The notes: generated from the letters alone by a model not told the origin. A stretch of DNA of 64,000 bases from Progne subis subis (GCA_022316685.1 JAKJHU010000623.1:1-64000); one strand, 5' to 3'; shown: positions 1 to 11,129, numbered from the stretch's first letter. Program-made: numbers and translations.

Positions 1-976
1 ACCCCAACAGAGAGAAATACCACCCCACAGAGAGAAATACCACCCCAACAGAGAGAAAAAACACCCCAACAGAGAGGAAAAAATCCTCAACAGAGAGAAA
101 ACATACCCCAACAGAAAAAACACCCCAACAGAGAGAAATACCACCCCCACAGAGAGAAATACCACCCCAACAGAGAGAAATACCACCCCAACAGAGAGAA
201 ATAACACCCCAACAGAGAGAAAAAATCCTCAACAGAGAGAAAACATACCCCAACAGAAAAAACACCCCAACAGAGAGAAACACAGCCCAACAGAGAGAAA
301 TACCACCCCAACAGAGAGAAAACACACACCAACAGAGGGAAAAAAACACACCAACAGAGGGAAAAAAACACCCCAACAGAGGGAAACATAGCCCAACAGA
401 GAGAAAAAACATACCCCAACAGAAAAAAAAACACCCCAACAGAGAGAAACATAGCCCAACAGAGAGAAAACATAGCCCAACAGAGGGAAAAAACACCCCA
501 CAGAGAGAAAAAATTCCTCAACAGAGAGAAAACATAGCCCAACAGAGAGAAAATAATACTCCAACAGAGAGAAATAACACCCCAACAGAGAGAGAAAACA
601 CTCTAACAGAGAGAAAAACACCCTAACAGAGAGAAAACATAGCCCAACAGAAAGAAAAAACACCCCAAGAGAGAGAAATAACACCCTAACAGAGAGAAAA
701 CATACCTCAACAGAAAAACACCCTAACAGATAGAAAAAATACCCCAACAGAAAAAAAACCACTCCAACAGACAGAGAACATAGCCCAACAGAGGGAAAAA
801 ACACCCCAACAGAGAGAAAACATACCCCAACAGAAAAACACCCAAACATACAGAAAACATACCCCAACAGAGAGAAAACATATGCCAACAGAGAAAATAC
901 CCCAACAGGTAAAAAAGGCATATCCCAACAGAGAGCTTACATTCCCCAACAGATACAAAAATTACCCCAAGAGATG
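1..976. repeat. Minisatellite M1, 20-22 bp unit
   Basis: Degenerate tandem repeat with core CCCCAACAGAGAGAAA followed by a variable A/C-rich linker such as TACCAC, ACATAG or AAAAC. The units lack stop codons in several frames, so Phe/Ser/Leu/Val-rich reading frames of 150-230 codons on the minus strand are artefacts. It starts before the window and decays into single-copy DNA near 976. Confidence 0.93.
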
Positions 977-1379
977 AGGTAACAATTTAAATTGGGAAAT
1001 GGCTGTGTGCTAGAATGGTGCCAGGAGGGGCGAGAAAGCAGCAGCTGAGAGAGGAAGGAGCTGTGTGGGTTGAGCTGCAGGTCCCAGGCAGGTGGGACCA
1101 GGGGCTCTCCGGAGCCAGCGGTGCCCAGATGTGAGGATGGAGGGGCAGGGCTGTGTCACAGCAGCTCCTTAATCCAGGCCAGCCTTGCCCAGCATGTCCC
1201 AGCTCGGTGACAGCACCGGGACACCCGGGGCACCTCTGCCTCCCCTCCCTGAGCCCCCTGGGGCAGCCCTGGAAATGCACTTCCCAGGAAATGAAAACAT
1301 TCCATAAGAATTAGAGTCTCTTGTTCTAATCCCCCATCCCACACGCGTTCTGTAAAGGGGAAGTGGCTTTAAATTGATG
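977..1379. other. Single-copy stretch, nothing recognised
   Basis: About 400 bp of GC-rich non-repetitive DNA between two arrays. It contains short open frames on both strands but no splice, homology or promoter pattern I can name. It is present at the same length in the right arm (62196-62598). Confidence 0.5.
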
Positions 1380-1762
1380 CTGGGGAAAATATTCATCTCT
1401 CCCGGAGAGTTTGGGAACAGTGGGGAAAATGTTCATCTCTCCCAAAGGGTTTAGGAGCAGTGGGGAAAATGTTCAGCTCTCCCAAAGGGTTTGGGAGCAG
1501 TGGGGAAAATGTTCAGCTCTCCTGGAGGGTTTGGGATTGGGAGTAGTGGGGAAAATGTTCAGCTCTCCCAAAGGGTTTGGGAGCAGTGGGGAAAATGTTC
1601 AGCTCTCCCAAAGGGTTTGGGAGCAGTGGGGAAAATGTTCAGCTCTCCTGGAGGGTTTGGGATTGGGAGCAGTGGGGAAAATGTTCAGCTCTCCTGGAGA
1701 GTTTGGGATTGGGAGCAGTGGGGAAAATGTTCATCTCTTCTGGAGGGTTTGGGAGCAGTGGG
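1380..1762. repeat. Minisatellite M2, 40/46 bp unit
   Basis: Units read GGAGCAGTGGGGAAAATGTT followed by CAGCTCTCC and either CAAAGGGTTTG (40 bp) or TGGAGGGTTTGGGATTG (46 bp). About nine units are present. The partner array in the right arm is longer by about 119 bp, close to three 40-bp units. Confidence 0.93.
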
Positions 1763-2366
1763 TAAGGGACAGCACAGCCAGAGTCCCTGGGCGCTGTCAC
1801 AAGTCACCCAGTGGTCTGTGTGTGTAAGGCTGAAAACTGCATAATAAATTAACGGTCCCTAATTAGCAGCACCCTTAGAGCAGCCACCTCCTGGCACCCC
1901 AGCCACACGTGCGGCTCTCTCAGCCCAGAGATGAGCGTGAGCCCAAAAACCTCTTCTGTCCGTGCAAATCTAACGGAGATGGGGTGTAAACAGAACATGA
2001 AAACACACAAATGGCTGCAGGGGTTTAATTGTGGAGCGCTGCTCCACAGCCATGGGCAGAAGGAGAACACAGACAGGAACCTGGCATTCACAGTTTGCCT
2101 TTCCCAGGTGCATGTGAAAGGGGTTTGACGTGGAGAGGGGGAGAAAGCAGCTTTGTCACCCGTGCCACCAGGGAATGAGCTCCCAGGGGCGCTGGGGTGT
2201 GGCGGTGCCCAGCTCTGGGGAGCAGCGCAGGGACACTGGGTCACCTCTGTCACCTCTGTCACTGCCCCAGCTGGGCATGGGGGACACGGGGCTGCCTTGG
2301 TGGCGGCTCCTGGACCTTCCCAGGGCATCTGTCCTCACCAAATGTCCTGCAGCTCCTTAAAACACG
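1763..2366. other. Single-copy stretch, possible conserved non-coding DNA
   Basis: No gene recognised. It includes AT-rich motifs (AATTAACGG, CTAATTAGC) and a short dyad TGGAGCGCTGCTCCA near 2030-2045, set in otherwise unique DNA. The arms differ here by a single G in a G run near 1981. The suggestion of conservation is only from composition. Confidence 0.3.
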
Positions 2367-2443
2367 GGCACAGAGGGCACAGCAGGGGCACAGCAGGGCA
2401 CAGCAGGGCACAGCAGGGGCACAGCAGGGACACAGCAGGGCAC
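2367..2443. repeat. Minisatellite M3, 10-11 bp unit (GGGCACAGCA)
   Basis: Seven or so copies of (G)GGCACAGCA. The right arm keeps fewer copies (61049-61091) and is 42 bp shorter. Confidence 0.9.
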
Positions 2444-3267
2444 CTGGGTGCTCTGGGACAGCCTTTTCCTCTCCTGGGGAGTTCATTCTCATCCCGGTTT
2501 GTGTGACAAAGGCAGAGGCTCAAAAGGATTCCGGGATCTTTGACATCCCTGACTCGGGAACGCCCCAGGCTGGAAAATGCAGCCGTGTGTCCCATCCTCC
2601 TTCTCCTCAGCCCTGCTCAGGGCCCAAACGATGCCTTTGGGAAGGGTCAGGGCAGCACCAGGGCACAGGAAAAGCTTGGAGGCGTCAGGGAATCCCAGAA
2701 TATCCTGGCTGGAAGGGCCCGATGACAGCCCAGCTCCTGGACCCCAGGCCCGTCCCTGAACAGGAGCCCTCCTTTTCCTCAGGCTGTTCCCAGACAGGGA
2801 GTTGAGCGCTGGCAAACCCCTCTCCTGCTCTTTCTCCCGGGTTTATTTCACACCGAGCTCTTCCCCTGACACTCATCAGATCACCAGCAAAACCCCTGAG
2901 TGGCTGTGGGGCCGTGGTGACAGTGGGCGCTGCGTGGGACGCTCCTGCCACCGGCACCGTCAGCTCTGGCACGGGGAATCAGCATCCAGATCCAGGAAAA
3001 CGATCTCGTGTGCCAGGGGCGCTTCTCCAGTGACAGATCTTTAAATGCAGTGGGATAAAAAGGTGATGTGGGTGGTACTGCAGGAATCCAAGGGTGTAAG
3101 AACCTGTTTTGATACTGGCACTGGGATGATGAGAATGGCAGAGGATATTCAGGATCACGTCCCTGCTGCCCAGTGGCACCATCTGTGAAGGGAATGTTCT
3201 CCTGGTGGAGCCAGGGCTGTGTGACACATCCCAGCCCGACCTCAGTGAAAGGTTAGGGCAAAACACG
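2444..3267. other. Single-copy stretch, nothing recognised
   Basis: GC-rich unique DNA with no array and no recognisable coding or RNA feature. A run near 2690-2720 (GGGAATCCCAGAATATCCTG) resembles a decayed CR1 end but is too short to call. Confidence 0.4.
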
Positions 3268-3408
3268 GGATCATCCCGGGCTGCTTTGGGTTGGGAGGGT
3301 CCCTAAATCCCACCATGCCCTGGCAGGGACCCCTCCCACTGTCCCAGGCTGGGACACTTCCAGGGATCCAGGGGCAGCCACAGCCGCTCTGGGAATTCTA
3401 TTCCCTCC
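3268..3408 (-). mobile_element. CR1 LINE 3' fragment
   Basis: The plus strand shows the reverse complement of an avian CR1 3' end: GCTTTGGGTTGGGAGGGTCC, then CCCTCCCACTGTCCCAGGCT, then CAGGGATCCAGGGGCAGCC. The fragment is interrupted at 3409 by a solo LTR, and CR1-like sequence (CAGGGAAGGATTTTCCTCCT) seems to resume just after it, so the LTR landed inside the CR1. Confidence 0.85.
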
Positions 3409-3962
3409 TGTGCTGGCTTGAAGGCAAAACCAGCGAGAGACTCCAAGTCAGAAAAAACAATTAATAGGAGAGAAAAAAAGGTAAAGTAAAATAAAATAAA
3501 ACACATGCAGTGGTACAAAAGATCACTGACAGAGTCAGAATACGACCTGGCACCGTGGTGATAGCAGTCCAGATGAAGTGGTCTTGTTGGAGCAATGATC
3601 CCATAGAAAGGTCTGGTGGCTCTTGTCCTCCGGGAATCCAGTGGGTAAGGCTGCCTGTGCTGTCCCAAATCCCAGATTCTATCCAGGTGGGAATGCTTGG
3701 CTCCTCCCCCTGGGCACAGCATCTCGCAATGGGCTGATATCATTTTATCAGTGTTGCAATGGGTCCTTGATTGCCCATTGAACAGAGACAGCTCCTGGAG
3801 GGAGTTACCTGTGAGTCAGGCAGCAGGGCATTGATGGGCCATGAACAGAAGAGAGTCTGGAGGGAGGGGACAAGGGAAACACTGCCCAACGTGGCTTCAA
3901 CAGCTCATGGAGATGGTGATAGAGTACAACTTTGGGCACATCTTACATTGTAACCCAGGACA
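3409..3962 (-). mobile_element. Solo LTR, ERVL-like, with 5-bp target-site duplication
   Basis: The element spans 554 bp and on the minus strand begins TGTCCTGGGTTACAATGTAA and ends AAGCCAGCACA, giving TG...CA ends. It is flanked by identical CCTCC at 3404-3408 and 3963-3967. A 5-bp duplication fits class III (ERVL-type) integration. No internal retroviral region is present, so it is the product of LTR-LTR recombination. The right arm holds the same insertion with the same duplication, so the insertion predates the arm split. The family name is inferred from ends and duplication length only. Confidence 0.9.
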
Positions 3963-4679
3963 CCTCCCAGGGAAGGATTTTCCTCCTGAATCCCCTCCTT
4001 CAGCTGCAGGAAGGGCTGGGATGCTGCAGCGCCCCACAACCCGAGCACAGCTCCTCTCTGGGAGCCCGGAGCTGTTGGTTCTCCCTGGGCCCTGGCAGAG
4101 TTTGGATTTTTATTTTTCCCTGCTGTTTTTCACCGGGAAGCCGAAGGACACGGCCCCACGGCCCTCTGCTGACTCGGGGAGGGCTGCAGGGCGCTGCCCT
4201 GGGTCACAGCCTGCTCCTCACGGCCCGGGATCCCTTCCCCGGGTGATCCAGGGCACCAGGCTGGGTCAGTGTCCCATCAGATGATTCCCAGGGATAAACA
4301 AACCCCAAGCGCCCGGCTCAGCGTCCTGAGATAACACCTGCGGAGAGCAGAGCCCAAAACAGCCCGCAGAAACAAAAACACTTGCAGACAAGCAGTGGAA
4401 GTGTGGCTTTGGAGGTGATTTATCGGGAATTAGGAGGCAGCGCTGGCTTTGTGCTGAGCTGTGAACGGTGAAATTGGAATAAACACAATAATCTCAGCGT
4501 GTTAATAACTCGCTCTAAACCCCCCCGGGCGTTCCGCAGCTCCCTGGCTGCCGAGTGAGGGACGCGATTGAAAGGAGAGATTTGGTTTATAAACTTTCAT
4601 CTGAGCAGAAGAAGCCGGGAGTGGGGCAGAGCCGCCGGCCCTGCTGCAGGAGACAGCTCCAGGTCAGGAAAAGGCAGTC
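3963..4679. other. Single-copy stretch, possible conserved non-coding DNA
   Basis: After about 50 bp of CR1-like sequence the rest is unique. Bases 4330-4560 are less GC-rich, with a long unrepetitive run (GATTTATCGGGAATTAGGAG, AATAAACACAATAATCTCAG) typical of conserved non-coding elements. No gene is recognised. Confidence 0.3.
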
Positions 4680-4900
4680 CTGGAGAGACAGGAGAGGGGA
4701 AAACTGTAAATCGGGAGAGGGAAAAACTGTAAATTGGGAGAGGGAAAAACTGTAAATCAGGGAAGGGAAACAGGGATCAGGAAAAGGCAATCCTGGAGAG
4801 ACAGGGCAGGGGAAAACTGTAAATCGGGAGAGGGAGAGGGAGACATCAGGGAAAGGTAATCCTGGAGAGACAGGGCAGGGAAAGACTAAATCAGGGCAGG
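4680..4900. repeat. Imperfect tandem repeat M4
   Basis: Repeated blocks of GGGAGAGGGAAAAACTGTAA alternate with CCTGGAGAGACAGGGCAGGG. The repeat is irregular and only slightly amplified, and is equal in length in both arms. Confidence 0.8.
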
Positions 4901-5065
4901 GAAAATGGGCACAGTTTGCACAGCTGAGGGAATAAAGAGCCATTTCGCCCTCCTCTGCCCAGGCTGATCCCTGCCTGGCACGCCAAGGGCAGGCTGGAGC
5001 TCCAGCAGCTCTCCAGGGAAGTGACAGTGGCCAATGGCAGGGCCTGGCGCAGGGGTTTGAACTAG

Positions 5066-5163
5066 AAAATAAAATAAAATAAAATAAAATAAAATAAAAT
5101 AAAATAAAATAAAATAAAATTAAAATAAAATAAAATAAAATAAAATAAAGTAAAATAAAATAC
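5066..5163. repeat. (AAAAT)n microsatellite
   Basis: About 19 pentanucleotide copies with two small interruptions. The right-arm partner (58356-58430) is about 25 bp shorter, five units. Confidence 0.95.
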
Positions 5164-5272
5164 AAAATTAACCTCTGTCTCTGCCCAACATCCATCCTAA
5201 GGTGCTGCTGGAATTCCACAGGTCACGTGCCCAGTGCCCAAACAATTCAACATTCCAAAGGTGCTCCCTCTC

Positions 5273-5440
5273 CATTTTAGAATCCCAGGCTGGGCTGGGT
5301 TTGGAGGGACCCGAAATCCTGACAGGGCAGGGACCCCTCCCGCTGCCCCAGGCTGCCCAAACCCTCCCAGCCTGGCCTGGCTCTGCTTGCAGAGCACCCC
5401 ACACTCCAGGGGAGCCCCTCCAGCCCCTCCTGGGCAGGGA
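5273..5440 (-). mobile_element. CR1 LINE 3' fragment
   Basis: Antisense CR1 end: GCTGGGTTTGGAGGGACCC, CAGGGACCCCTCCCGCTGCC, then CCTGGCCTGGCTCTG. It is truncated and followed at once by array M5. Confidence 0.75.
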
Positions 5441-5514
5441 ATGGCGACAATCCCACCCTGCGGGGGGGATTCAGAGCCATGGAGCACAGGGGAGCCCCAG
5501 GAGTGTGGAACTGT

Positions 5515-6180
5515 GTCCTGTCACTGCCCAGGAGCTGTGTCCCTGTGTCCCTGTGTCCCTGTGTCCCTGTGTCCCTGTGTCCTGTCACTGTCCCAGAGCT
5601 GTGTGTCCCTGTGTCCCTGTGTCCCTGTGTCCCTGTGTCCCTGTGCCCTGTGTCCTGTCACTGTCCCAGAGCTGTGTGTCCCTGTGTCCCTGTGTCCCTG
5701 TGTCCCTGTGTCCCTGTGTCCTGTCACTGTCCCAGAGCTGTGTGTCCCTGTGTCCCTGTGTCCCTGTGCCCTGTGTCCTGTCACTGTCCCAGGAGCTGTG
5801 TCCCTGTGTCCCTGTGTCCCTGTGCCCTGTGTCCTGTCACTGTCCCAGGAGCTGTGTCCCTGTGTCCCTGTGTCCCTGTGTCCCTGTGTCCTGTCACTGT
5901 CCCAGAGCTGTGTCCCTGTGTCCCTGTGTCCCTGTGTCCCTGTGTCCTGTCACTGTCCCAGGAGCTGTGTCCCTGTGTCCCTGTGTCCCTGTGCCCTGTG
6001 TCCTGTCACTGTCCCAGAGCTGTGTGTCCCTGTGTCCCTGTGTCCCTGTGTCCCTGTGTCCTGTCACTGTCCCAGGAGCTGTGTCCCTGTGTCCCTGTGT
6101 CCCTGTGCCCTGTGTCCTGTCACTGTCCCAGAGCTGTGTGTCCCTGTGTCCCTGTGTCCCTGTGCCCCGTCACTGTCCCA
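5515..6180. repeat. Minisatellite M5, nested TGTCCC repeats
   Basis: Runs of (TGTCCC)n or CCCTGTGT are organised into about ten higher-order blocks, each closed by TGTCCTGTCACTGTCCCAG and AGCTGTG. The right arm has only one block (about 100 bp); with the adjacent M6 difference it is 586 bp shorter. Cys/Pro/Val-rich frames of up to 397 codons here are array artefacts. Confidence 0.95.
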
Positions 6181-6204
6181 GGGTCAGGGGTGCTGGGGGT
6201 GCTC

Positions 6205-6275
6205 TGGAATTCCGTCCCTCCCTCTGGAATTTTCTCCCTCCCTCTGGAATTTTCTCCCTCCCTCTGGAATTAGCT
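6205..6275. repeat. 19-bp tandem repeat M6
   Basis: Three to four copies of CCCTCCCTCTGGAATTTTCT. The right arm carries one copy fewer. Confidence 0.85.
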
Positions 6276-6609
6276 CCCTTTCCTCGATGTTTGATCCCTG
6301 CTCAGCCTTTCCCCCACTCTCCTCAGGCTTTGTGCAGCAGCTCAGCCCTTCGGGCTCCCAGCTCGGATCACAACTCCTTTTATCCCCTGCAGTAAACACA
6401 TAAACGGTGACAAAGTGTGACTTCTATTAGCAGCAGACTCGGAGGGAAGAGAATAAAGCATCCATCAGAAATCCTGTTAGCAGCGCCGGTGGTTGTGACA
6501 AGGGGAAAGCAGCTTTCCCAGGGATTTGGGTGCTTTCTTCCCTCCCTCACGGGGCCAGGCCCTCCTGTCCCCAGCAGCCAGGGGAGAACATTGACATTTG
6601 CTCACTTCA
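6276..6609. other. Single-copy stretch, nothing recognised
   Basis: Unique DNA of mixed composition between M6 and M7 with no identifiable feature. Confidence 0.4.
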
Positions 6610-6998
6610 GGATTTCTGCATCACCCTGGGACTCAAATCCCATCACTGCCCTATTCCTGCATCACCCAAAGGACTCAAATCCCATCACTGCCCTATTCCT
6701 ACAACACCCCAGGGACTCAGATCCCATCACTGCCCCACTCCTACATCATCCTGGGACTCAGATCCCATCACTGCCCCACTCCAGCATCACCCAGGGACCC
6801 AAATCCCATCACTGCCCTATTCCTACATCACCCCAAAGACTCAGATCCCATCACTGCCCCACTCCAGCACCACCCAGGGACTGAGATCCCATCACTGCCC
6901 CACTCCAGCACCACCCAGGGACTCAGATCCCACCACTGCCCCGCTCCAGCACCACCCAGGGACTCAGATCCCATCACTGCCCCACTCCTGCATCATTC
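6610..6998. repeat. Minisatellite M7, ~41 bp unit
   Basis: About nine units built on GGGACTCAGATCCCATCACT followed by GCCCCACTCC and a CATCACCC linker. The right arm is longer by 82 bp, two units. Confidence 0.93.
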
Positions 6999-7374
6999 CT
7001 TTGATAAATGCTGATAATGACCCAACACCAAAGCTCCCGGGGAGGGGAATTTGGCTCCCTCCATCCTGGACAGACCCACAAAATCTCCTCAACCATCGTC
7101 CAATAGGAGGTTGCAAAATAATTGTTCAGCAATTTTTTTTTATTTTTATTTTTTTTTCCCCAACAAAATCCAATGTTTTGAGACTCTCCAGCGCATTTGT
7201 GAGGTCCCAAGAGAATCCCGGGATCAGGGAGTTGGGAATTAGAGCTGGAGGCAAAGCTCCTTACAGCAAACAAGGTCAGGGGAGCATTAAGGGAGGCTCG
7301 GGGCCGGCGCTGCCCCTCTCCATGGAATCCAACACACCCGGGAACCGGGCTGGGCACTGACACACTGCCGAGGG
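6999..7374. other. Single-copy stretch with T-rich tract
   Basis: Contains a T/A-rich run at 7131-7158 and otherwise unique DNA. No gene recognised. Confidence 0.4.
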
Positions 7375-8150
7375 GTGCCGGGGTGCACTGGGATGGACTG
7401 GGATGGACTGGGATGGACTGGGATGGACTGGGATAAACTGGGGTCCACTGGGATCCACTGCCATGGACTGGGATGGCCTAGGATGAACTGGCTTGAGCTG
7501 GGATAAACTGGGATCCATTGAGATGGACTGGGATGAACTGGGATGCACTGGCATGGACTGGGATGGACTGGGATGGACTAGGATGAACTGGGATGAACTG
7601 GGATGGACTGGGATGGACTGGGATGAGCTGGGATGAACTGGGATGAACTGGGATGGACTGGGATGGACTGGGATGGACTGGGATGCACTGGGATGAACTG
7701 GGATGAGCTGGGATGAACTGGGATGAACTGGGATGGACTGGGATGGACTGGCATCCACTGGGATCCACTGGGATAAACTGGGGTCCACTGGGATCCACTG
7801 GCATGGACTGGGATGGACTAGGATGAACTGGCTTGAGCTGGGATAAACTGGGATCCATTGAGATGGACTGGGATGGACTGGGATGAACTGGGATGCGCTG
7901 GGATGAACTGGGATGCACTGGGATGAACTAGGATGCACTGGGATGGACTGGGATGGACTGGGATGAGCTGGGATGAACTGGGATGGACTGGGATGGACTG
8001 GGATCCACTGGGATCCACTGGGATGAACTGGAATGCACTGGGATGCAGTAGAGTGCACTGGGATGAACTGGGATACACTGGAATGAACTGGGATACACTG
8101 AGATGAACTGGGAAGCACTGGGATGAACTGGGATCCATTGGGATGCAGCT
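7375..8150. repeat. Minisatellite M8, 10-bp unit (GGGATGGACT)n
   Basis: About 78 copies of GGGATGNACT-type decamers, with variants GGGATCCACT, GGGATAAACT, GGGATGAGCT and GGGATGCACT. The 10-bp period is close to one helical turn. The right arm is longer by 90 bp, nine units. Confidence 0.96.
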
Positions 8151-8330
8151 GGGTGTTTTTGGGATGCCCTGGGATGCAGTGCCCACCCCGGCCATTCCCA
8201 CTGGTTCCCTGTCAGCCCCTGCAGGCTCCGGGGTCCCCCCTGTCCCTGTGTCCCTGTGTCCCTGTGGCAAAGGCCAGCATTCCCTGGAGCTGCCAGGCCG
8301 TGCTTCCAGAGCCCAGCAGGCTGCCAGGGA

Positions 8331-9336
8331 ACATCCACAGGAACATCCACAGGAACATCCACAGTAACATCCACAGAAACATCCACAGAAACATCCACAG
8401 GAACATCCACGGGAACATCCACAGGAACATCCACAGTAACATCCACAGAAACATCCACAGGAACATCCACAGGAACATCCACAGAAACATCCACAGAAAC
8501 ATCCACAGTAACATCCACAGAAACATCCACAGGAACATCCACAGGAACATCCACAGAAACATCCACAGGAACATCCACAGTAACATCCACAGGAACATCC
8601 ACAGGAACATCCACAGTAACATCCACAGAAACATCCACAGAAACATCCACAGGAACATCCACAGGAACATCCACAGGAACATCCACAGGAACATCCACAG
8701 TAACATCCACAGTAACATCCACAGGAACATCCACAGGAACATCCACAGGAACATCCACAGTAACATCCACAGAAACATCCACAGTAACATCCACAGTAAC
8801 ATCCACAGGAACATCCACAGGAACATCCACAGTAACATCCACAGTAACATCCACAGGAACATCCACAGTAACATCCACAGGAACATCCACAGGAACATCC
8901 ACAGGAACATCCACAGGAACATCCATGGGAACATCCACAGGAACATCCACAGAAACATCCACAGGAACATCCACAGAAACATCCACAGGAACATCCACGG
9001 GAACATCCATGGGAACATCCACAGGAACATCCACAGAAACATCCACAGGAACATCCACAGTAACATCCACAGGAACATCCACAGGAACATCCACAGGAAC
9101 ATCCACAGGAACATCCACAGAAACATCCACAGGAACATCCACAGAAACATCCACAGGAACATCCACAGGAACATCCACAGTAACATCCACAGGAACATCC
9201 ACGGGAACATCCACAGAAACATCCACAGGAACATCCACAGGAACATCCATGGGAACATCCACAGGAACATCCACAGGAACATCCACAGTAACATCCACAG
9301 TAACATCCACAGAAACATCCACGGGAACATCCACAT
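8331..9336. repeat. Minisatellite M9, 12-bp unit (AACATCCACAGG)n
   Basis: About 84 copies of a 12-mer. The variable last bases (AGG, AGT, AGA, CGG, TGG) make a mosaic of five main unit types. Because 12 is a multiple of three, all six frames stay open and give false proteins of 350-520 residues. The right arm is 60 bp shorter, five units, with a different order of unit types. Confidence 0.97.
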
Positions 9337-9477
9337 CCCGGGGATGCAGCACAGCCCAGAGCAGGGCTCCAAGGAAATGGCACTTTAGGCAGGGTTTGTT
9401 TGTTAGAACCAGCTTAAAGCCAGAGCAGGGAAGCCACGGGAGCATTCCCTGTGGGATGGCTGCAGCCCCACCCCTGG

Positions 9478-9560
9478 GCTTCCCTGTGATCCACAGTCAC
9501 ACAGAATCACCGTCACTGGGCTGGAAAAGGCCTCCAGGGTCAGCGATTCCAACCATCCCA
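9478..9560 (-). mobile_element. CR1 LINE 3' terminal fragment
   Basis: Plus-strand CACACAGAATCACCGTCACT, GGGCTGGAAAAGGCCTCCAG and GCGATTCCAACCATCCCATC match the antisense 3' end of a CR1 subfamily. The right arm has an 8-bp longer version inside this fragment. Confidence 0.7.
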
Positions 9561-10460
9561 TCACACTGCCGTGGAAAAGCTGGATTCGTTTTGCAGAAGG
9601 CTGATGAGTGAAAGCCGGTATTTCCCATTCATTCCCACCTCCGAAGCGCTAAAAAAGCCCTTTGGCAGGAGCCCGGCGTTCCTTTCCTGGCGGAACAAAC
9701 GGCTGAGGTGAATCCAGCCCAAACCCCTCCCGAAAAACGCAAACCTGCCGGGTTTGACACGTGTGCGGCGAGGCCCAGCCGCCCACGAGCAGCAGATGCT
9801 CTGATTAAAATAAACACGGGAGCAGAGAGGTGCAGACCTCGGCGGTTTAGACAAAGCAAACCCCGCTGGGTTTGTGCGGCAGAGAGGGAGGGCCGGCCCT
9901 GGCTGTTGACTCACCAATTTCTGTCTTCATTCACGGCAAATATTTGCCTTCGCTCCTCATTTCCTAGAGAAAGCCAGGCAGAACCATTCAGTGGGATCGG
10001 GGAAGGAATAAAACCAACCTGCAGACGGGAGGGGTTTGACAGTGGAAAAGGCCAGGTGATCCTAAACAATTCCAGAATGTTTCCAAAGCTGAGCGAGAGC
10101 CACACCGGCGATCCAAGGAAAGCAAGGACACCTGGGACGCTCAGTCCCAAATATAAAATAAACTACAGATATGCTAAAAAAAAAAACAAACCAAACGTTT
10201 TTATAGAATGTCCCAAACCACAGCTTAGCTGAATGAGTTTATCCTGATTTTATTAATGATGGGGCTGAAGCCCTGAGAGCTGACTCCTGGTGAGCTGCAG
10301 GTCTGTGAGCACCGAGCTGAGGGCGAACGGGAGCCTCGAGCGCTCCTGGGTTATCCCAGGAAAACCAGCAGCACCAGGGAAAAGCAGAGCCAAGTCCTGT
10401 GGAGCACAGGCAGCTTCCTCACAGGTGAATTCTTGCCTGAATTCATCATAAATCCAGGAA
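9561..10460. other. Single-copy stretch, nothing firm
   Basis: About 900 bp of unique DNA, identical in length in the right arm. A plus-strand open frame at 9708-10232 (174 codons) has no recognisable domain and lacks coding-like composition. The A run near 10176-10187 is C-interrupted and differs slightly between arms. Confidence 0.4.
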
Positions 10461-10640
10461 GAATCATAAAATCATGGGATGCTTTGGGTTGGGGGGGACC
10501 TCAAAGCACATCCAGTTCCTCTTCCCTGCTCCTCCCACTGTCTCAGGCTGCTCCAAGCCCTGTCCAGCCCGGCCTCGGACACTGCCAGGGATCCAGGGGC
10601 AGCCACAGCTGCTCTGGATAATCAGCCTGGAAGTGTTTCT
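10461..10640 (-). mobile_element. CR1 LINE 3' fragment with tail
   Basis: Begins GAATCATAAAATCATGGGAT, the antisense of the CR1 tail octamer, then GCTTTGGGTTGGGGGGGACC, TCCCACTGTCTCAGGCTGCT and CCAGGGATCCAGGGGCAGCC. It therefore keeps the true 3' terminus. Confidence 0.88.
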
Positions 10641-11129
10641 GCAAAATGTGCAATTCTCGCAATTCCAGAGCCATCATTTCATCACACTCCAGGCGATGAC
10701 CGCCACCCATCCCTGCCAAAATTCCCTCTTCCAGCTCAACATCCGTTTTCTGTTTGGAAAGATCAGCTCCTGTATTTGTCTCCTGGCTTGTTTGCAGCTG
10801 ACAGCAGCACAAGCCGAGCGAATCCAAGGAAATCAAATCCCTGGCAGTGCCCTGGTCACCCCTGCACTGCTGCAGAAATCCATTCCCACGGCTGGAGCCG
10901 CTCCAACTGCATCAAATTCCACTTAAACTCCATCAGTCAGCAGCAGAAGCACGTTCCCAGAGCTCCTGGCAGGGCTGATGGAGCAGGGCCAGCTCCCACC
11001 TCGGCTCCAGAGGCACCTGGGGCTGGGAATTCCTCATCCAACCCAAGCCAGGGCTGGGAGCTCCTTCCATGTGCGGCCATCCCTCTGACAGCCCAAAAAT
11101 CCAGCACGGGGCTGGCTCCCAGGGAGGGC
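10641..11129. other. Single-copy stretch, nothing recognised
   Basis: Unique DNA. The arms differ by a 1-bp indel near 10797 plus a few substitutions, which break or extend open frames and argue against coding. Confidence 0.4.

Noticed and set aside
1..976. CRISPR-like array
   Set aside because: Units are contiguous and degenerate with no unique spacers, and the sequence is vertebrate.
7818..9383. Long Cys/Gly-rich frame (521 codons) resembling keratin-associated proteins
   Set aside because: It is produced by the 12-bp array M9 read in frame. All six frames of the array are open, and the flanking part is another array.
9708..10232. 174-codon plus-strand frame as a possible exon
   Set aside because: No recognisable domain, no convincing splice sites, Arg/Pro/Ser-rich composition typical of chance frames in GC-rich DNA.
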